Assembly: GCF_000730165.1 (NCBI RefSeq)
Contig: NZ_CP022110.1
Location: 999,501 to 1,063,500, forward strand
Source of the DNA: Nitrospirillum viridazoti CBAmc
Lineage (GTDB): Bacteria > Pseudomonadota > Alphaproteobacteria > Azospirillales > Azospirillaceae
Length of the DNA stretch: 64,000 nucleotides
Direction of reading: 5' to 3'
Shown: positions 17,983-25,410 of the stretch, in pieces
How the letters are laid out: the number at the start of each line of letters is the position of its first letter
Numbering within the stretch: the first letter of the stretch is position 1
Translations under genes and position numbers: made by a program
Notes under the pieces: model-generated
What the model was told of the DNA's origin: nothing
Database searches by the model: none
The model's input: the letters and a program-made list of their open reading frames with translations, nothing else

Positions 17983-18616
17983 CTTTCTGTTTATGGTCGC
18001 CGCTTCTCAGAAAACGCGGTTCTCCGCCAGAAGCGAAGATCGAGTGCCCGATCGCTCGCGCTTTTTCGAGAAGGGAACCGGGAAAACCCGATTCCGACGG
18101 CAGCAGGAATTCCGATGTCTCGACGGGCGCGCCGCAATAACCGAAAATGCCGTGATCGATCTGCGTTCTCATGGCCTCGAAATAGCCATGCTTGGTATAG
18201 GTGCGCTGATCGGCTCCGCCGACGGCGATGAGATGAATAGGAAGCCGACCCAGCATTTTAACGATGTCAGGCCCCGACCGATCATCATAGGCCCAACCGT
18301 TGGTGAAGACCCGATCAAACCATCCTTTCAGGATGGCTGGCATCGACCACCAGTAAACGGGATAAATCACCACGAGCGCATCGGCACGCTCAAGCCTGGA
18401 CTGCTCGGACAAGACATCCGCCGGTAGCGCGTGCCCGCCGCCAAAAGCGGCAAAGTCCTGTTCCGTGAAACGCGGGTCGAATCCCTCGGCGATAAGGTCG
18501 GCGATTTCGAAGGAGCGCGCCATATCAGATGCCGCAATTCCTTCCGACACCTTTTGCACAACAGCATGTGTGAGGGAAGCGCGGTCGGGATGCGCGACAA
18601 CGATGAGCGCGTGCAT
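17966..18616 (-). CDS. NAD(P)H-dependent oxidoreductase (flavodoxin-like, MdaB/KefF type)
   Basis: A 216-residue FMN/FAD quinone-reductase-like enzyme. It begins MHALIVVAHPDRASLTHAV, the flavin-binding start of the NQO1/MdaB fold. It has the ADALVVIYPVYWWSMPAILKGWFDRVFTNGWAY block, with the WW/W..PA..K.W.DRV signature, and AVGGADQRTY. It probably performs two-electron reduction of quinones or electrophiles. It is divergent from a TetR gene, with a symmetric operator between them, so TetR control is likely. Its last codons overlap a terminator hairpin, so the C-terminus may be slightly altered. Confidence 0.88.
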   Translation of the reverse strand: MHALIVVAHPDRASLTHAVVQKVSEGIAASDMARSFEIADLIAEGFDPRFTEQDFAAFGGGHALPADVLSEQSRLERADALVVIYPVYWWSMPAILKGWFDRVFTNGWAYDDRSGPDIVKMLGRLPIHLIAVGGADQRTYTKHGYFEAMRTQIDHGIFGYCGAPVETSEFLLPSESGFPGSLLEKARAIGHSIFASGGEPRFLRSGDHKQKDALLG

Positions 18617-18656
18617 ACATGTCTCAGTGTTCGGGTTGCAGGCTCGCCTGCCTAGA

Positions 18657-18689
18657 TATATACTTTTAGTAAGTTACTTTTCGTATATA
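18657..18689. promoter_or_regulatory. Nested palindromic TetR operator
   Basis: The 33-bp site is symmetric about base 18673. The inner palindrome is AGTAAGTTACT (18668-18678), 4-nt spacers flank it, and the outer arms are TATATAC (18657-18663) and GTATATA (18683-18689). It lies between the divergent oxidoreductase and TetR starts, 4 bp before the TetR ATG. Confidence 0.75.
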
Positions 18690-18692
18690 GTG

Positions 18693-19319
18693 ATGTCAAT
18701 GGCCCAGCCTGGATCAGTTGCAGCGCCGCCGAAGCGCCTTCGTCTCAGCCGCACCGAGAGAATGAGGCAACTGCTGGACGTGTCCTGGCAGCTAATACGC
18801 AAGGAGGGTGCCGATGCGCTGACCTTGCCGCGACTTGCTCAAGACGCTGGCGTGGCAAAGCCCGTCGTTTACGACCACTTCGCCACCCGCGAGGGATTGC
18901 TGACAGCGCTCTATCGGGATTTCGACGCGCGGCAGACGGCCGTGATGGACGCCGCACTTGAACAAGGCACACCGACCTTGCAGAGCAGAGCTTCGATCAT
19001 CGCATCATGCTATGTCGATTGTGTTCTGACCCAGGGCCGCGAGATACCCAGCGTGCTAGCCGCCCTAGCCGGGTCCCCAGAACTGGAGCGGGTCAAACGA
19101 GACTATCAACTCGTCTTTTTCGAGAAATGCCGGAGGGTTCTCGCCCCGTTTACAAGATCATCAGATGTTAAGATAGCCAGTTTCTGGGCGATGCTCGGAG
19201 CTGCAGATTCTTTATCCAATGCTGCGGCCCTCGGGGAAATCACGCCGGAAGAGGCAAAGGAAGAGCTTTTTGCGGCCATCATGGCGATGATCGCGAGGCA
19301 TAACGCCCACTCTTCGTAG
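18693..19319 (+). CDS. TetR/AcrR-family regulator
   Basis: A 208-residue TetR-type repressor. The N-terminal HTH spans about residues 20-65 (RTERMRQLLDVSWQLIRKEGADALTL, then LAQDAGVAKPVVYDHFATREGLL). The C-terminal ligand domain is helical, with cysteines in ASCYVDCVLTQG. The ATG at 18693 is chosen because the frame's longer upstream part would run through the operator. It is divergent from an NAD(P)H oxidoreductase gene, which it probably represses together with itself through the 33-bp operator. The inducer is unknown but may be a quinone or electrophile handled by the enzyme. Confidence 0.88.
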   Translation: MSMAQPGSVAAPPKRLRLSRTERMRQLLDVSWQLIRKEGADALTLPRLAQDAGVAKPVVYDHFATREGLLTALYRDFDARQTAVMDAALEQGTPTLQSRASIIASCYVDCVLTQGREIPSVLAALAGSPELERVKRDYQLVFFEKCRRVLAPFTRSSDVKIASFWAMLGAADSLSNAAALGEITPEEAKEELFAAIMAMIARHNAHSS

Positions 19320-19433
19320 TCTTCTTTTAGAAAACACGGAAATCGAGATACGCGGTTTTCCGGTTCTAAGTTTTTACGTATCCCGGTCAGACCTTCTCCC
19401 AGGCTCCCGCTGGCGCTCACGCCAGGCGGGTTT

Positions 19434-19622
19434 CTTGGGGGCGCTGCCCCCGAGCGCGGCGCAAGGGGACGCTGGCGCTCGTCCGAGCCGGTGTCCCCGG
19501 TCTTCCTTCACTTCGTTCCGTGCAGGCCGGGCGATCCCCCTCCGGCCCCGACGCCCTTGCACCTTGCGCCCCCCGGTCTCGGCGACGGCCAGGGTTGCAG
19601 CGCAGCGCTGCGCTCCAACCCA
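19434..19622 (+). repeat. Leader repeat copy B, upstream of the DUF932 gene
   Basis: Second copy of the 189-bp leader at 12032-12220, same length, no indel. It has the same GGGGGC/GCCCCC hairpin (19437-19451), the same palindrome (19593-19620) and the same 19-nt gap to the ATG (19641). The final 54 bp (19569-19622) match copy A exactly. Confidence 0.75.
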
Positions 19623-19640
19623 GCCCCACGGAGACAGACC

Positions 19641-20483
19641 ATGTATCATCATCTCGCCACCCGGTTCGGCCGCCACTCTCACCAGATCAGCGGGCGCGAT
19701 GCGCTCGACAACGAGGCACTTCACCGTCACGTCCCTTCGGTGTTCGCGCGTGAAGCGCATGACAGCCGGTCGGAGCGTTACGTCTACGTTCCCACCATTG
19801 AGATCGTGGAGGGGCTGCGCCGGGAAGGTTGGTTTCCGTTTTTCGCCGTGCGGGCGGTTCCGCGCGACGGCAGCCGCCACGGCCATGCCAAGCACATGCT
19901 GCGCCTGCGCCGGGATGACGGCATCGGCAAACCCGAGGCGGCGGAAGTCATCATCGTCAACAGCCATGACGGGACCAGCGCCTATCAGATGTTCGCCGGA
20001 ATGCTGCGCTTCGTCTGCACCAACAGCATGATTGCTGGCGAGCGGTTCGAGGAAGTCCGCGTGCCCCACAAGGGCGGCATTCAGGACCAGATCATCGAGG
20101 GCGTCTACACCGTCGCGGAGGACTTTCCGCGCCTGATCGATGCGACGGAAACCATGAAGGACACGTGCCTTTCGCGGGATGAACAGCAGGTGTTGGCGGA
20201 GGCGAGCCTCGTCGCGCGCTATGGCGAGGAGGAAAGCCCGGTCCGCCCGGATCAGATCATCGCCCCGCGCCGCCGCGAAGATGCCGGGCAAAGCCTGTGG
20301 CAGACGTTCAACGTCATTCAGGAAAACCTCATTCGGGGCGGGCTGAATGGACGGCGGCAGACTTCGGATGGCCGCATCCGTCGTAGCACCACGCGGCCCA
20401 TCAACGGTATCGACCAGAATGTCGGGCTGAACCGCGCCCTGTGGACGCTGGCCGAGGGAATGCAGCGGCTGAAGAGCGCCTGA
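19641..20483 (+). CDS. DUF932 domain-containing protein
   Basis: A 280-residue DUF932 protein (the YubP/phage LGT-like group common on plasmids and ICEs). Visible blocks are YVYVPTIEIVEGLRREGWFPF, HAKHMLRLRR, EVIIVNSHDGTSAYQM and RFVCTNSMIAG, followed by the C-terminal QTFNVIQENLIRGGL and NRALWTLAEGM. The function of the family is unknown. The ATG follows GGAGA and sits exactly 19 nt after the leader repeat shared with parB, implying shared regulation. The open frame upstream of 19641 is repeat sequence, not protein. Confidence 0.9.
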   Translation: MYHHLATRFGRHSHQISGRDALDNEALHRHVPSVFAREAHDSRSERYVYVPTIEIVEGLRREGWFPFFAVRAVPRDGSRHGHAKHMLRLRRDDGIGKPEAAEVIIVNSHDGTSAYQMFAGMLRFVCTNSMIAGERFEEVRVPHKGGIQDQIIEGVYTVAEDFPRLIDATETMKDTCLSRDEQQVLAEASLVARYGEEESPVRPDQIIAPRRREDAGQSLWQTFNVIQENLIRGGLNGRRQTSDGRIRRSTTRPINGIDQNVGLNRALWTLAEGMQRLKSA

Positions 20484-20493
20484 CATCCGCAGA

Positions 20494-20523
20494 GCCGTGG
20501 AGCCGGAAATCCGGCTTCACGGC
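20494..20523 (+). terminator. Hairpin after the DUF932 gene
   Basis: GCCGTGGAGCCGG and CCGGCTTCACGGC form a 13-bp stem with one G.T pair and a 4-nt loop (AAAT), 11 nt after the stop. It has no long T-run. A second stem follows at 20552. Confidence 0.6.
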
Positions 20524-20551
20524 TTCCCGCAGAAGCGTGGATCAGATTTCG

Positions 20552-20577
20552 CGCCGATCCGTCTTTACGGATCGGCG
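20552..20577 (+). terminator. Second perfect hairpin after the DUF932 gene
   Basis: CGCCGATCCGT and ACGGATCGGCG pair perfectly over 11 bp around a CTTT loop. Together with the stem at 20494 it probably insulates DUF932 from the excision-activator operon. Confidence 0.55.
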
Positions 20578-20666
20578 GGTTTCCGCTGAGCCGGAAATAC
20601 GCTGCTCGCCGGGCATGGCCCGGCTCGCGAAGGAACTTCAAAAACGATCCGAATTATATCCAAATA

Positions 20667-20687
20667 TTGATCGGCCAATGCGATCAA
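20667..20687. promoter_or_regulatory. Inverted repeat upstream of the fseA-like gene
   Basis: TTGATCG (20667-20673) and CGATCAA (20681-20687) are perfect arms around GCCAATG, in an AT-rich stretch about 95 bp before the start at 20780. The size and position suit an activator or repressor site. A LuxR-type box is possible, but no LuxR gene is seen. Confidence 0.4.
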
Positions 20688-20779
20688 CATATCGGGCAAC
20701 AGTGACTTCAACGTGAGCCTCACATCGCGAACAGTTCCTCCTTCCAGCAACGCGTAAATGCTGGACGAGAGGTGACGCC

Positions 20780-21566
20780 ATGCCGAGTACAGATTGGCGC
20801 TCGCCGGCTGCCTATGCACATGCCAAGAGCATTTCTGCCGCCGGCTTTGCCTGGGAGTATCTTCGTCGCGATGAAGATTATCACCGCGACTTCCATCGCG
20901 TGAGGCGATTGCTTCGCCACGACAGCGATGCGCAGACGGCGTTCTCGGAACGCTGGGGGTTGCGATTTCCCGGCGGACCCGGCTCTCTCCGCCGACCGGG
21001 CCGCGCTGTTCTGGATGCCGTCTCTGCTGCCTGACGCCTTTGAGCTTCAACCTATTCCAGCGAGCGTGGACGATCCGGCCATGACGATCGGCCTGCCGAC
21101 GTTGTCGGGTCTTGATGCTCGTGTGGCGGAGGATGGGACGTGGCACGGTATCTGGCGGTCGGTGGAGGCGGACCACCAGTTCTGGCTCGCAGATCCACCG
21201 CCCGGCACCAAGACGGCCTATGTCGTCATCCTGCCGCTCGATGCTTCGCTGGAGCATCGCGCCGAAGCGGTGTTGCGCTTCTGGCGTGCGCTGATGGGGC
21301 GGGCGGTCGGCGAACACCATCGCGCGTTACCCGCGCAGACCCGAGACCGGCATATCCTGATCCTGCGCGCCCTTGACGGTCGCACCGATGGTGCCAGCTA
21401 TCGCAAGATTGCGGAAGCTCTGCTGGGCTTTCGCGGAAACAAAACCGATTGGGAAAGCGACCCTCGTAAGAACCAGACGCGCCGCCTTGTTGCCGATGGC
21501 ACCCACTACATGCGCGGCGGATATCGCGAACTACTGCATTATCCCACGCGTCTGCCGCCCCGCTGA
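20780..21566 (+). CDS. DUF6499/DUF2285 excision activator, split by a +1 frameshift (FseA-like)
   Basis: Frame one starts at 20780 with MPSTDWRSPAAYAHAKSISA and WEYLRRDEDYHRDFHRV, a DUF6499 domain; unshifted it stops at 21034 (84 residues). Frame +1 continues with DPALSADRAALFW and the DUF2285 blocks TAYVVILPLDASLEHRAEA, DRHILILRALDGRTDGASYRKIAEALLG and RRLVADGTHYMRGGYRELL, ending at 21566. The two frames join around TTT CCC G at 20966-20972, giving a 261-residue fusion. In ICEMlSymR7A the matching pair (msi172-msi171) is fused by programmed +1 frameshifting into FseA, activator of the excisionase promoter. The same arrangement, and an rdfS-like gene downstream, support that role. A plain mutation remains possible. 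Confidence 0.72.
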
Positions 21567-21729
21567 ACGCTCCCGTTCGATCATCATCATCATCATTCTC
21601 GCTTTCTTGGGGTGCCGGAATCGCACCCCCCTGATTCCGGCACGCTGCAAGCCGCCGTTCCTCCGCCACGGTTCGCCATGACTCGCTGCCGTCACCGGCA
21701 GCCATCCGAACCACCCCGGAGGCCCGATC

Positions 21730-21999
21730 ATGCTCGACCCGAAGACGGGATTGCCGCCGCGCTTCCTGCGCACACCCGACGCCGCGCGTTTCCTCGGCAT
21801 CTCGCTCAGGACGCTGGAGAAGCACCGCACCTATGGCACCGGCCCGACCTATCGCAAGATCGGCGGCCGCGTCATCTATGCGCTCGAAGACCTGCAGGCC
21901 TGGACGGCCATCGGTGCGCGCAAATCCACCACGGACCAGACTGCCAGCCGAGTCTTTCCGGCGCGACCTCTGACGCCCGCCGAGCGGGGAGCGCGCTGA
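21730..21999 (+). CDS. Small HTH protein, candidate excisionase (RdfS-like)
   Basis: An 89-residue MerR/excisionase-type winged-helix protein: RFLRTPDAARFLGISLRTLEKHRTYGTGP (HTH) then YRKIGGRVIYALEDLQAWTA. Proteins of this size and fold at this place, after the DUF2285 activator and before repA-parA-traF, are recombination directionality factors in ICEMlSymR7A-type elements (RdfS). It overlaps the next gene as TGAATG, so it heads the transfer operon. GGAGG precedes the ATG. The excisionase role is from context; a plain transcription factor is the alternative. Confidence 0.72.
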   Translation: MLDPKTGLPPRFLRTPDAARFLGISLRTLEKHRTYGTGPTYRKIGGRVIYALEDLQAWTAIGARKSTTDQTASRVFPARPLTPAERGAR

Positions 22000-23070
22000 A
22001 TGAGCGGCGCTTCTCGACCAGACGGCAAGCACGGTAGCGAGCGCCAGCGGCTCGATCCCTTCGTGGTGGCCACCGGCGATGCCAGTCCGCGCGATCAGCG
22101 CGATCTCATGGAACGGCCGTTCTTCTCGCTATCGAAGACGCCGCGTATCAAGCCGATCCTCTACAAGGCCGCCGATGTCGAGGTGCAGGTGCTGGGCATG
22201 CCCGAGCACGGCATGGCGACGATCTGGGATGCCGATGTGCTCATCTGGGCCGCCTCGCAGATCGTCGCGGCCGAGAACCACGGCCTACGCACCTCGCGCT
22301 TCTTCCGCTTCACGCCCTACCAGCTCTTACGCGGCGTCGGCCGCCCGACCGGAAATCAGCAATATCTTCTGCTAAAGGCGTCGCTCGCACGGCTGCAATC
22401 GACCGTCATCGCCACGACGATCCGGAACGGCGCGCAATGGCGCCGCCGACAATTCTCCTGGATCAACGAATGGGAGGAGATGACGACGCGCGAGGGCCGC
22501 GTCGAGGGTATGGAATTCGTCCTGCCCGAGTGGTTCTACAACGGGGTCGTCGACCGTTCGTTGGTGCTGACCATCGACCCGGACTATTTCCGGCTGACCG
22601 GCGGCATCGAGCGCTGGCTCTATCGCGTCGCGCGCAAGCACGCCGGCCATCAGCAACACGGCTGGCTGTTCGAGATCGGCCACCTCCACGCCAAATCCGG
22701 CAGCCTCGCGCGCATTTCCGATTTTGCGCTCGATCTACGCCGCATTGCCCTTCGCCAGCCCTTGCCCGGATATCGCCTGTCGATCGAACGCGAGGGGCGG
22801 CGTGAGTTGCTCCGCGTACGGCCCATCCAACAATTCACAGTGCCTGTGGATGAGCCTGTGAACGGCATCGGCAGATCGGGCGCAACGGGTGTCGGCACAT
22901 CAGGCGCAGGCCTATCGGCAGATCGGGCGCACGGACCGCAGTTAACACTCTGGCCTGAAACGCGAAATCCGACCGCTAACTTAGACTCTAACAGAGAATC
23001 TAACTCTTCCTTGTTGGCGCGCGCGAAACGCGGCCCTGGTGCCGGTGCCGCCGGAAGGCGGATGCCATGA
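22000..23070 (+). CDS. repA: Replication initiator protein A (RepA)
   Basis: A 356-residue RepA-family protein (RPA domain) of trb-type ICEs. The core (residues 40-280) has ERPFFSLSKTPR, ATIWDADVLIWAASQIVAA, RFFRFTPYQLLRGVGRPTG and LVLTIDPDYFRLTGGIERWLYRVARKHAGHQQHGW. The C-terminal 70 residues are low-complexity. RepA probably allows limited replication of the excised circle. The start ATG abuts the stop of the upstream HTH gene, and its end overlaps parA by 4 bp, so it lies inside one operon. Three CTAAC repeats lie in its 3' end (22976-23004). Confidence 0.88.
   Translation: MSGASRPDGKHGSERQRLDPFVVATGDASPRDQRDLMERPFFSLSKTPRIKPILYKAADVEVQVLGMPEHGMATIWDADVLIWAASQIVAAENHGLRTSRFFRFTPYQLLRGVGRPTGNQQYLLLKASLARLQSTVIATTIRNGAQWRRRQFSWINEWEEMTTREGRVEGMEFVLPEWFYNGVVDRSLVLTIDPDYFRLTGGIERWLYRVARKHAGHQQHGWLFEIGHLHAKSGSLARISDFALDLRRIALRQPLPGYRLSIEREGRRELLRVRPIQQFTVPVDEPVNGIGRSGATGVGTSGAGLSADRAHGPQLTLWPETRNPTANLDSNRESNSSLLARAKRGPGAGAAGRRMP
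22976..23004 (+). repeat. Three CTAAC repeats at exact 12-bp spacing, iteron-like
   Basis: CTAAC starts at 22976, 22988 and 23000, in an AT-richer segment near the 3' end of repA. A helical-phase array inside a replication initiator gene is reminiscent of iterons. The repeat is short, so this is a weak candidate. Confidence 0.3.
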
Positions 23071-23720
23071 TCATCGCGCTCCTCAATCAGAAGGGTGGCG
23101 TCGGCAAGACGACGCTGGCGCTGCATCTCGCCGGCGAATGGGCCGGGAGAGGCAAGCGCGTGACCCTCATCGACGCCGATCCGCAGGGTTCGGCGCTGGA
23201 TTGGTCGCAGCAGCGTGTGCGCGAGAATGGTGTCCGGCTGTTCGGCGTCGTGGGCTTGGCGCGCGACACCTTGCACCGGGAAGCGCCGGAACTGGCGCGC
23301 GATGCCGATCACATCGTCATCGACGGGCCGCCACGCATTGCCGGGCTGATGCGGTCCGCGCTGCTGGCCGCCGACCTTGTGCTGATCCCGGTGCAGCCAT
23401 CGCCGTTCGACGGCTGGGCCTCGGCCGAGATGCTGGGGCTCCTCGCCGAAGCGCGCATCTACCGGCCAGCTTTGATGGCACGCTTCGTTCTCAACCGCTG
23501 TGGCGCTCGCACCATCATCGCCCGCGAGACCGCCGAGACGCTCGCCGATCATGACCCGCCGGTGCTGTCGACAACCATCGGCCAGCGCGTCGTTTTCGCC
23601 GATGCCGCACAGTCCGGTCGGCTCGCCTCCGAAATCGACCCCGACAGTCAGGCCGCGCAAGAGATCGCGGCACTCGCTGCAGAGATCGGACGGCTGATCA
23701 CGGGAAAGGCACTGCCATGA
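23067..23720 (+). CDS. parA: ParA-family partition ATPase
   Basis: A 217-residue ParA/MinD-type ATPase. The deviant Walker A is KGGVGKTT at residues 9-16, motif A' is TLIDADPQGSALDW, and Walker B is HIVIDGPPR. It is of the short type without an N-terminal HTH, as in ICE and plasmid partition systems. It overlaps repA by 4 bp and the next small gene by 4 bp. With the small protein that follows it probably stabilises the excised element during host division. The larger ParB-like protein at 12239 is a possible but distant partner. Confidence 0.92.
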   Translation: MIIALLNQKGGVGKTTLALHLAGEWAGRGKRVTLIDADPQGSALDWSQQRVRENGVRLFGVVGLARDTLHREAPELARDADHIVIDGPPRIAGLMRSALLAADLVLIPVQPSPFDGWASAEMLGLLAEARIYRPALMARFVLNRCGARTIIARETAETLADHDPPVLSTTIGQRVVFADAAQSGRLASEIDPDSQAAQEIAALAAEIGRLITGKALP

Positions 23721-23968
23721 GCGCGCACCCGATCCGTCGCCGCTTTGCGGCCCGGCCCGCCGATCCGGAAAATTGGATCAAGGCAGCCGATGCACCGCGC
23801 AACGACGAGGCGGCCCGCTTCACCGCGCGGCTGACCATCGATATCACGCCCGACCTGCGCGGCCGCATCAAGATCGTCGCCTTTCAGCGCGGCATCACCG
23901 TGGCCGACATGCTGCGCGATCTGCTCGCGCGCGAATTTCCGCCGACCACCGATGGAGATCGCCCATGA
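23717..23968 (+). CDS. Small RHH-like partition partner (ParB-like small protein)
   Basis: An 83-residue basic protein directly after parA. Its C-terminal half, FTARLTIDITPDLRGRIKIVAFQRGITVADMLRDLLAREFP, has a beta-strand followed by two helices, as in ribbon-helix-helix DNA-binding proteins (ParG/Omega-like). Small RHH proteins often pair with short ParA ATPases as centromere-binding factors. ATG overlaps the parA stop, and its own end overlaps the DUF2840 gene. The assignment is by fold pattern and position. Confidence 0.72.
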   Translation: MSAHPIRRRFAARPADPENWIKAADAPRNDEAARFTARLTIDITPDLRGRIKIVAFQRGITVADMLRDLLAREFPPTTDGDRP

Positions 23969-24486
23969 CCGGCGCCAACGCTTCCCGTTCACATGGCGGT
24001 GCCGCACCGCGCACCCAGTCCGCCGACGCTTTCACGCAAGTCGAACTGACGCACATTGAGAAGCGGCTCGAGAACTGGATCAGGTTCGGCCACAAGGTGC
24101 GCGAACAGGTGCTCGACCGCCGTCGGAGTGTCTTTTTCTATCGACCCGGCAGCGTTTTCGCCTTCGTGCGGTGGGCGTCGAACGATTTCGGCACGATCAC
24201 GTCACGGATCGACATCGTGCGTGCGGTGGCGCCGGGCGAACCGTTCCAGACGCTGCCCTTCGTGCGTCCCGGCGGCGAGATCCTGCTCAGGATCGAGGGC
24301 TGGTCGAAGGTCGAACGCGTCCTTCAGCACATCGACGCCATCGAGGCGATCGGCCTCGACGCGACCGAGGTGTCGCCCGATCACTGGCGACACGCCCACA
24401 ACCGTTTGACCGTTGGACACGAGCCGCGCGCCTACACCGTCGATCAGCACCAGGCGTTTCTGTTGCGCCGGAGGGTCGAACCATGA
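23965..24486 (+). CDS. DUF2840 domain-containing protein
   Basis: A 173-residue DUF2840 protein. Characteristic blocks are TQVELTHIEKRLENWIRFGHKV, SVFFYRPGSVFAFVRWASNDFGT, RIDIVRAV and LLRIEGWSKVERVLQHIDAIEAIG. The family occurs almost only between parA and traF in trb-type ICEs and plasmids; its function is unknown. It overlaps its neighbours by 4 bp on both sides, so it is cotranslated with the transfer operon. Confidence 0.88.
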   Translation: MTGANASRSHGGAAPRTQSADAFTQVELTHIEKRLENWIRFGHKVREQVLDRRRSVFFYRPGSVFAFVRWASNDFGTITSRIDIVRAVAPGEPFQTLPFVRPGGEILLRIEGWSKVERVLQHIDAIEAIGLDATEVSPDHWRHAHNRLTVGHEPRAYTVDQHQAFLLRRRVEP

Positions 24487-25028
24487 CCCGGTTCGGCTAC
24501 TTCATGGTGACGTACTTCTCCGTGATGGGCGTTGCCGTCGCATCGTTCATTCCCACACCGTTGCGCCTCGTCTGGAACGAATCCGCGAGTGTTCCGATCG
24601 GCCTCTACACTCTTGCTCCGGCGCCGGACCTGGAGGTCGGCGATCTCGTTGCTGTGCTTCCTGACAAACCGCTCGCCGACTTCATAGTGGAGCGCGGCTA
24701 CATCGGCCGCGGTGTACCGCTATTGAAGCGCGTCATGGCCCTGCCGGGACATGAAGTCTGTCGCACCGGGCGCACCATTACGGTCGATCATGTGCCGCTC
24801 GGTGACGCGCTCGATCGCGACCGCGCGGGCCGAGATCTGCCGGTCTGGCAAGGGTGTCGGACGGTCGCGCAAGACGAGTTCTTCCTGATGAACCCGAACG
24901 TTCCCGACAGCTTGGACGGCCGCTACTTCGGCCCGATCCCGGCGCGCACCGTCATCGGCACGGCGACACCGGTCTACACCGACGAGGAGGGCGACGGCCA
25001 TTTCGCCTGGCGTGCCCCGACACGGTGA
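24483..25028 (+). CDS. traF: TraF conjugative signal peptidase (S26)
   Basis: A 181-residue TraF-type S26 peptidase that processes the conjugative pilin (TrbC) in the periplasm. An N-terminal membrane segment (about residues 5-24) is followed by the catalytic serine Ser36 in NESASVPIGLY. The general base is Lys82 in PLLKRVMALPG, and the usual S26 box D is near NVPDSLDGRYFGPI. ATG overlaps the DUF2840 stop. The substrate is probably the TrbC homologue at 49238, 24 kb away. Confidence 0.92.
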   Translation: MTRFGYFMVTYFSVMGVAVASFIPTPLRLVWNESASVPIGLYTLAPAPDLEVGDLVAVLPDKPLADFIVERGYIGRGVPLLKRVMALPGHEVCRTGRTITVDHVPLGDALDRDRAGRDLPVWQGCRTVAQDEFFLMNPNVPDSLDGRYFGPIPARTVIGTATPVYTDEEGDGHFAWRAPTR

Positions 25029-25073
25029 GTGCCGCACCACCGTTCATCCCACAACCAGCTAAAGGAGGTTCCA

Positions 25074-25406
25074 ATGCCACAAATCGGCGAGTTCACACGC
25101 GAGACCACCGGCTTTATCGGGCGCGTCCACACCTTCACGCTCTTCCGCGAGATCACCATCGTTCCGGCAGAGCCGTCCGACGCCGACAACGCGCCGGACT
25201 ACCGCGTCCACAACGGCAACGAGGAAGGGCCGGAGATCGGTGCGGGCTGGAAGCGCACCGGCGAACGAGCCGGAGACTACATCGCGCTGGTCATCGACGA
25301 TCCCGCCTTGCCGCAGCCGATCCGCGCGAACCTGTTTCGTGACGACGGTGGCGCGTCCTGGTCGCTGCATTGGAGCCGTGCCCCAAAGCGCGGCGAGCGG
25401 GAGTGA
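25074..25406 (+). CDS. DUF736 family protein (copy 2)
   Basis: A 110-residue DUF736 protein. It shares with copy 1 (17625) the opening IGEFTR..TGFIGRVHTFTL, the NAPDYRVH core and a terminal SLHWSR. The ATG follows the strong site AAAGGAGG by 6 nt, so it is well translated. It sits between traF and the lytic transglycosylase, a normal place for DUF736 in these ICEs. Role unknown. Confidence 0.9.
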   Translation: MPQIGEFTRETTGFIGRVHTFTLFREITIVPAEPSDADNAPDYRVHNGNEEGPEIGAGWKRTGERAGDYIALVIDDPALPQPIRANLFRDDGGASWSLHWSRAPKRGERE

Positions 25407-25410
25407 CAAC

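Noticed and set aside
19417..19629. A minus-strand 70-codon open frame across leader copy B
   Set aside because: It covers the repeat and reads as translation of non-coding repeat sequence; there is no family match.
20780..21034. The DUF6499/DUF2285 split as a plain frameshift pseudogene
   Set aside because: Both frames keep conserved blocks, the junction carries a slip-prone CCC G, and the same split is functional in a related element; mutation is kept as an alternative in the finding.
22650..23660. A long minus-strand open frame across repA and parA
   Set aside because: It is antisense of two genes with clear RepA and ParA motifs.
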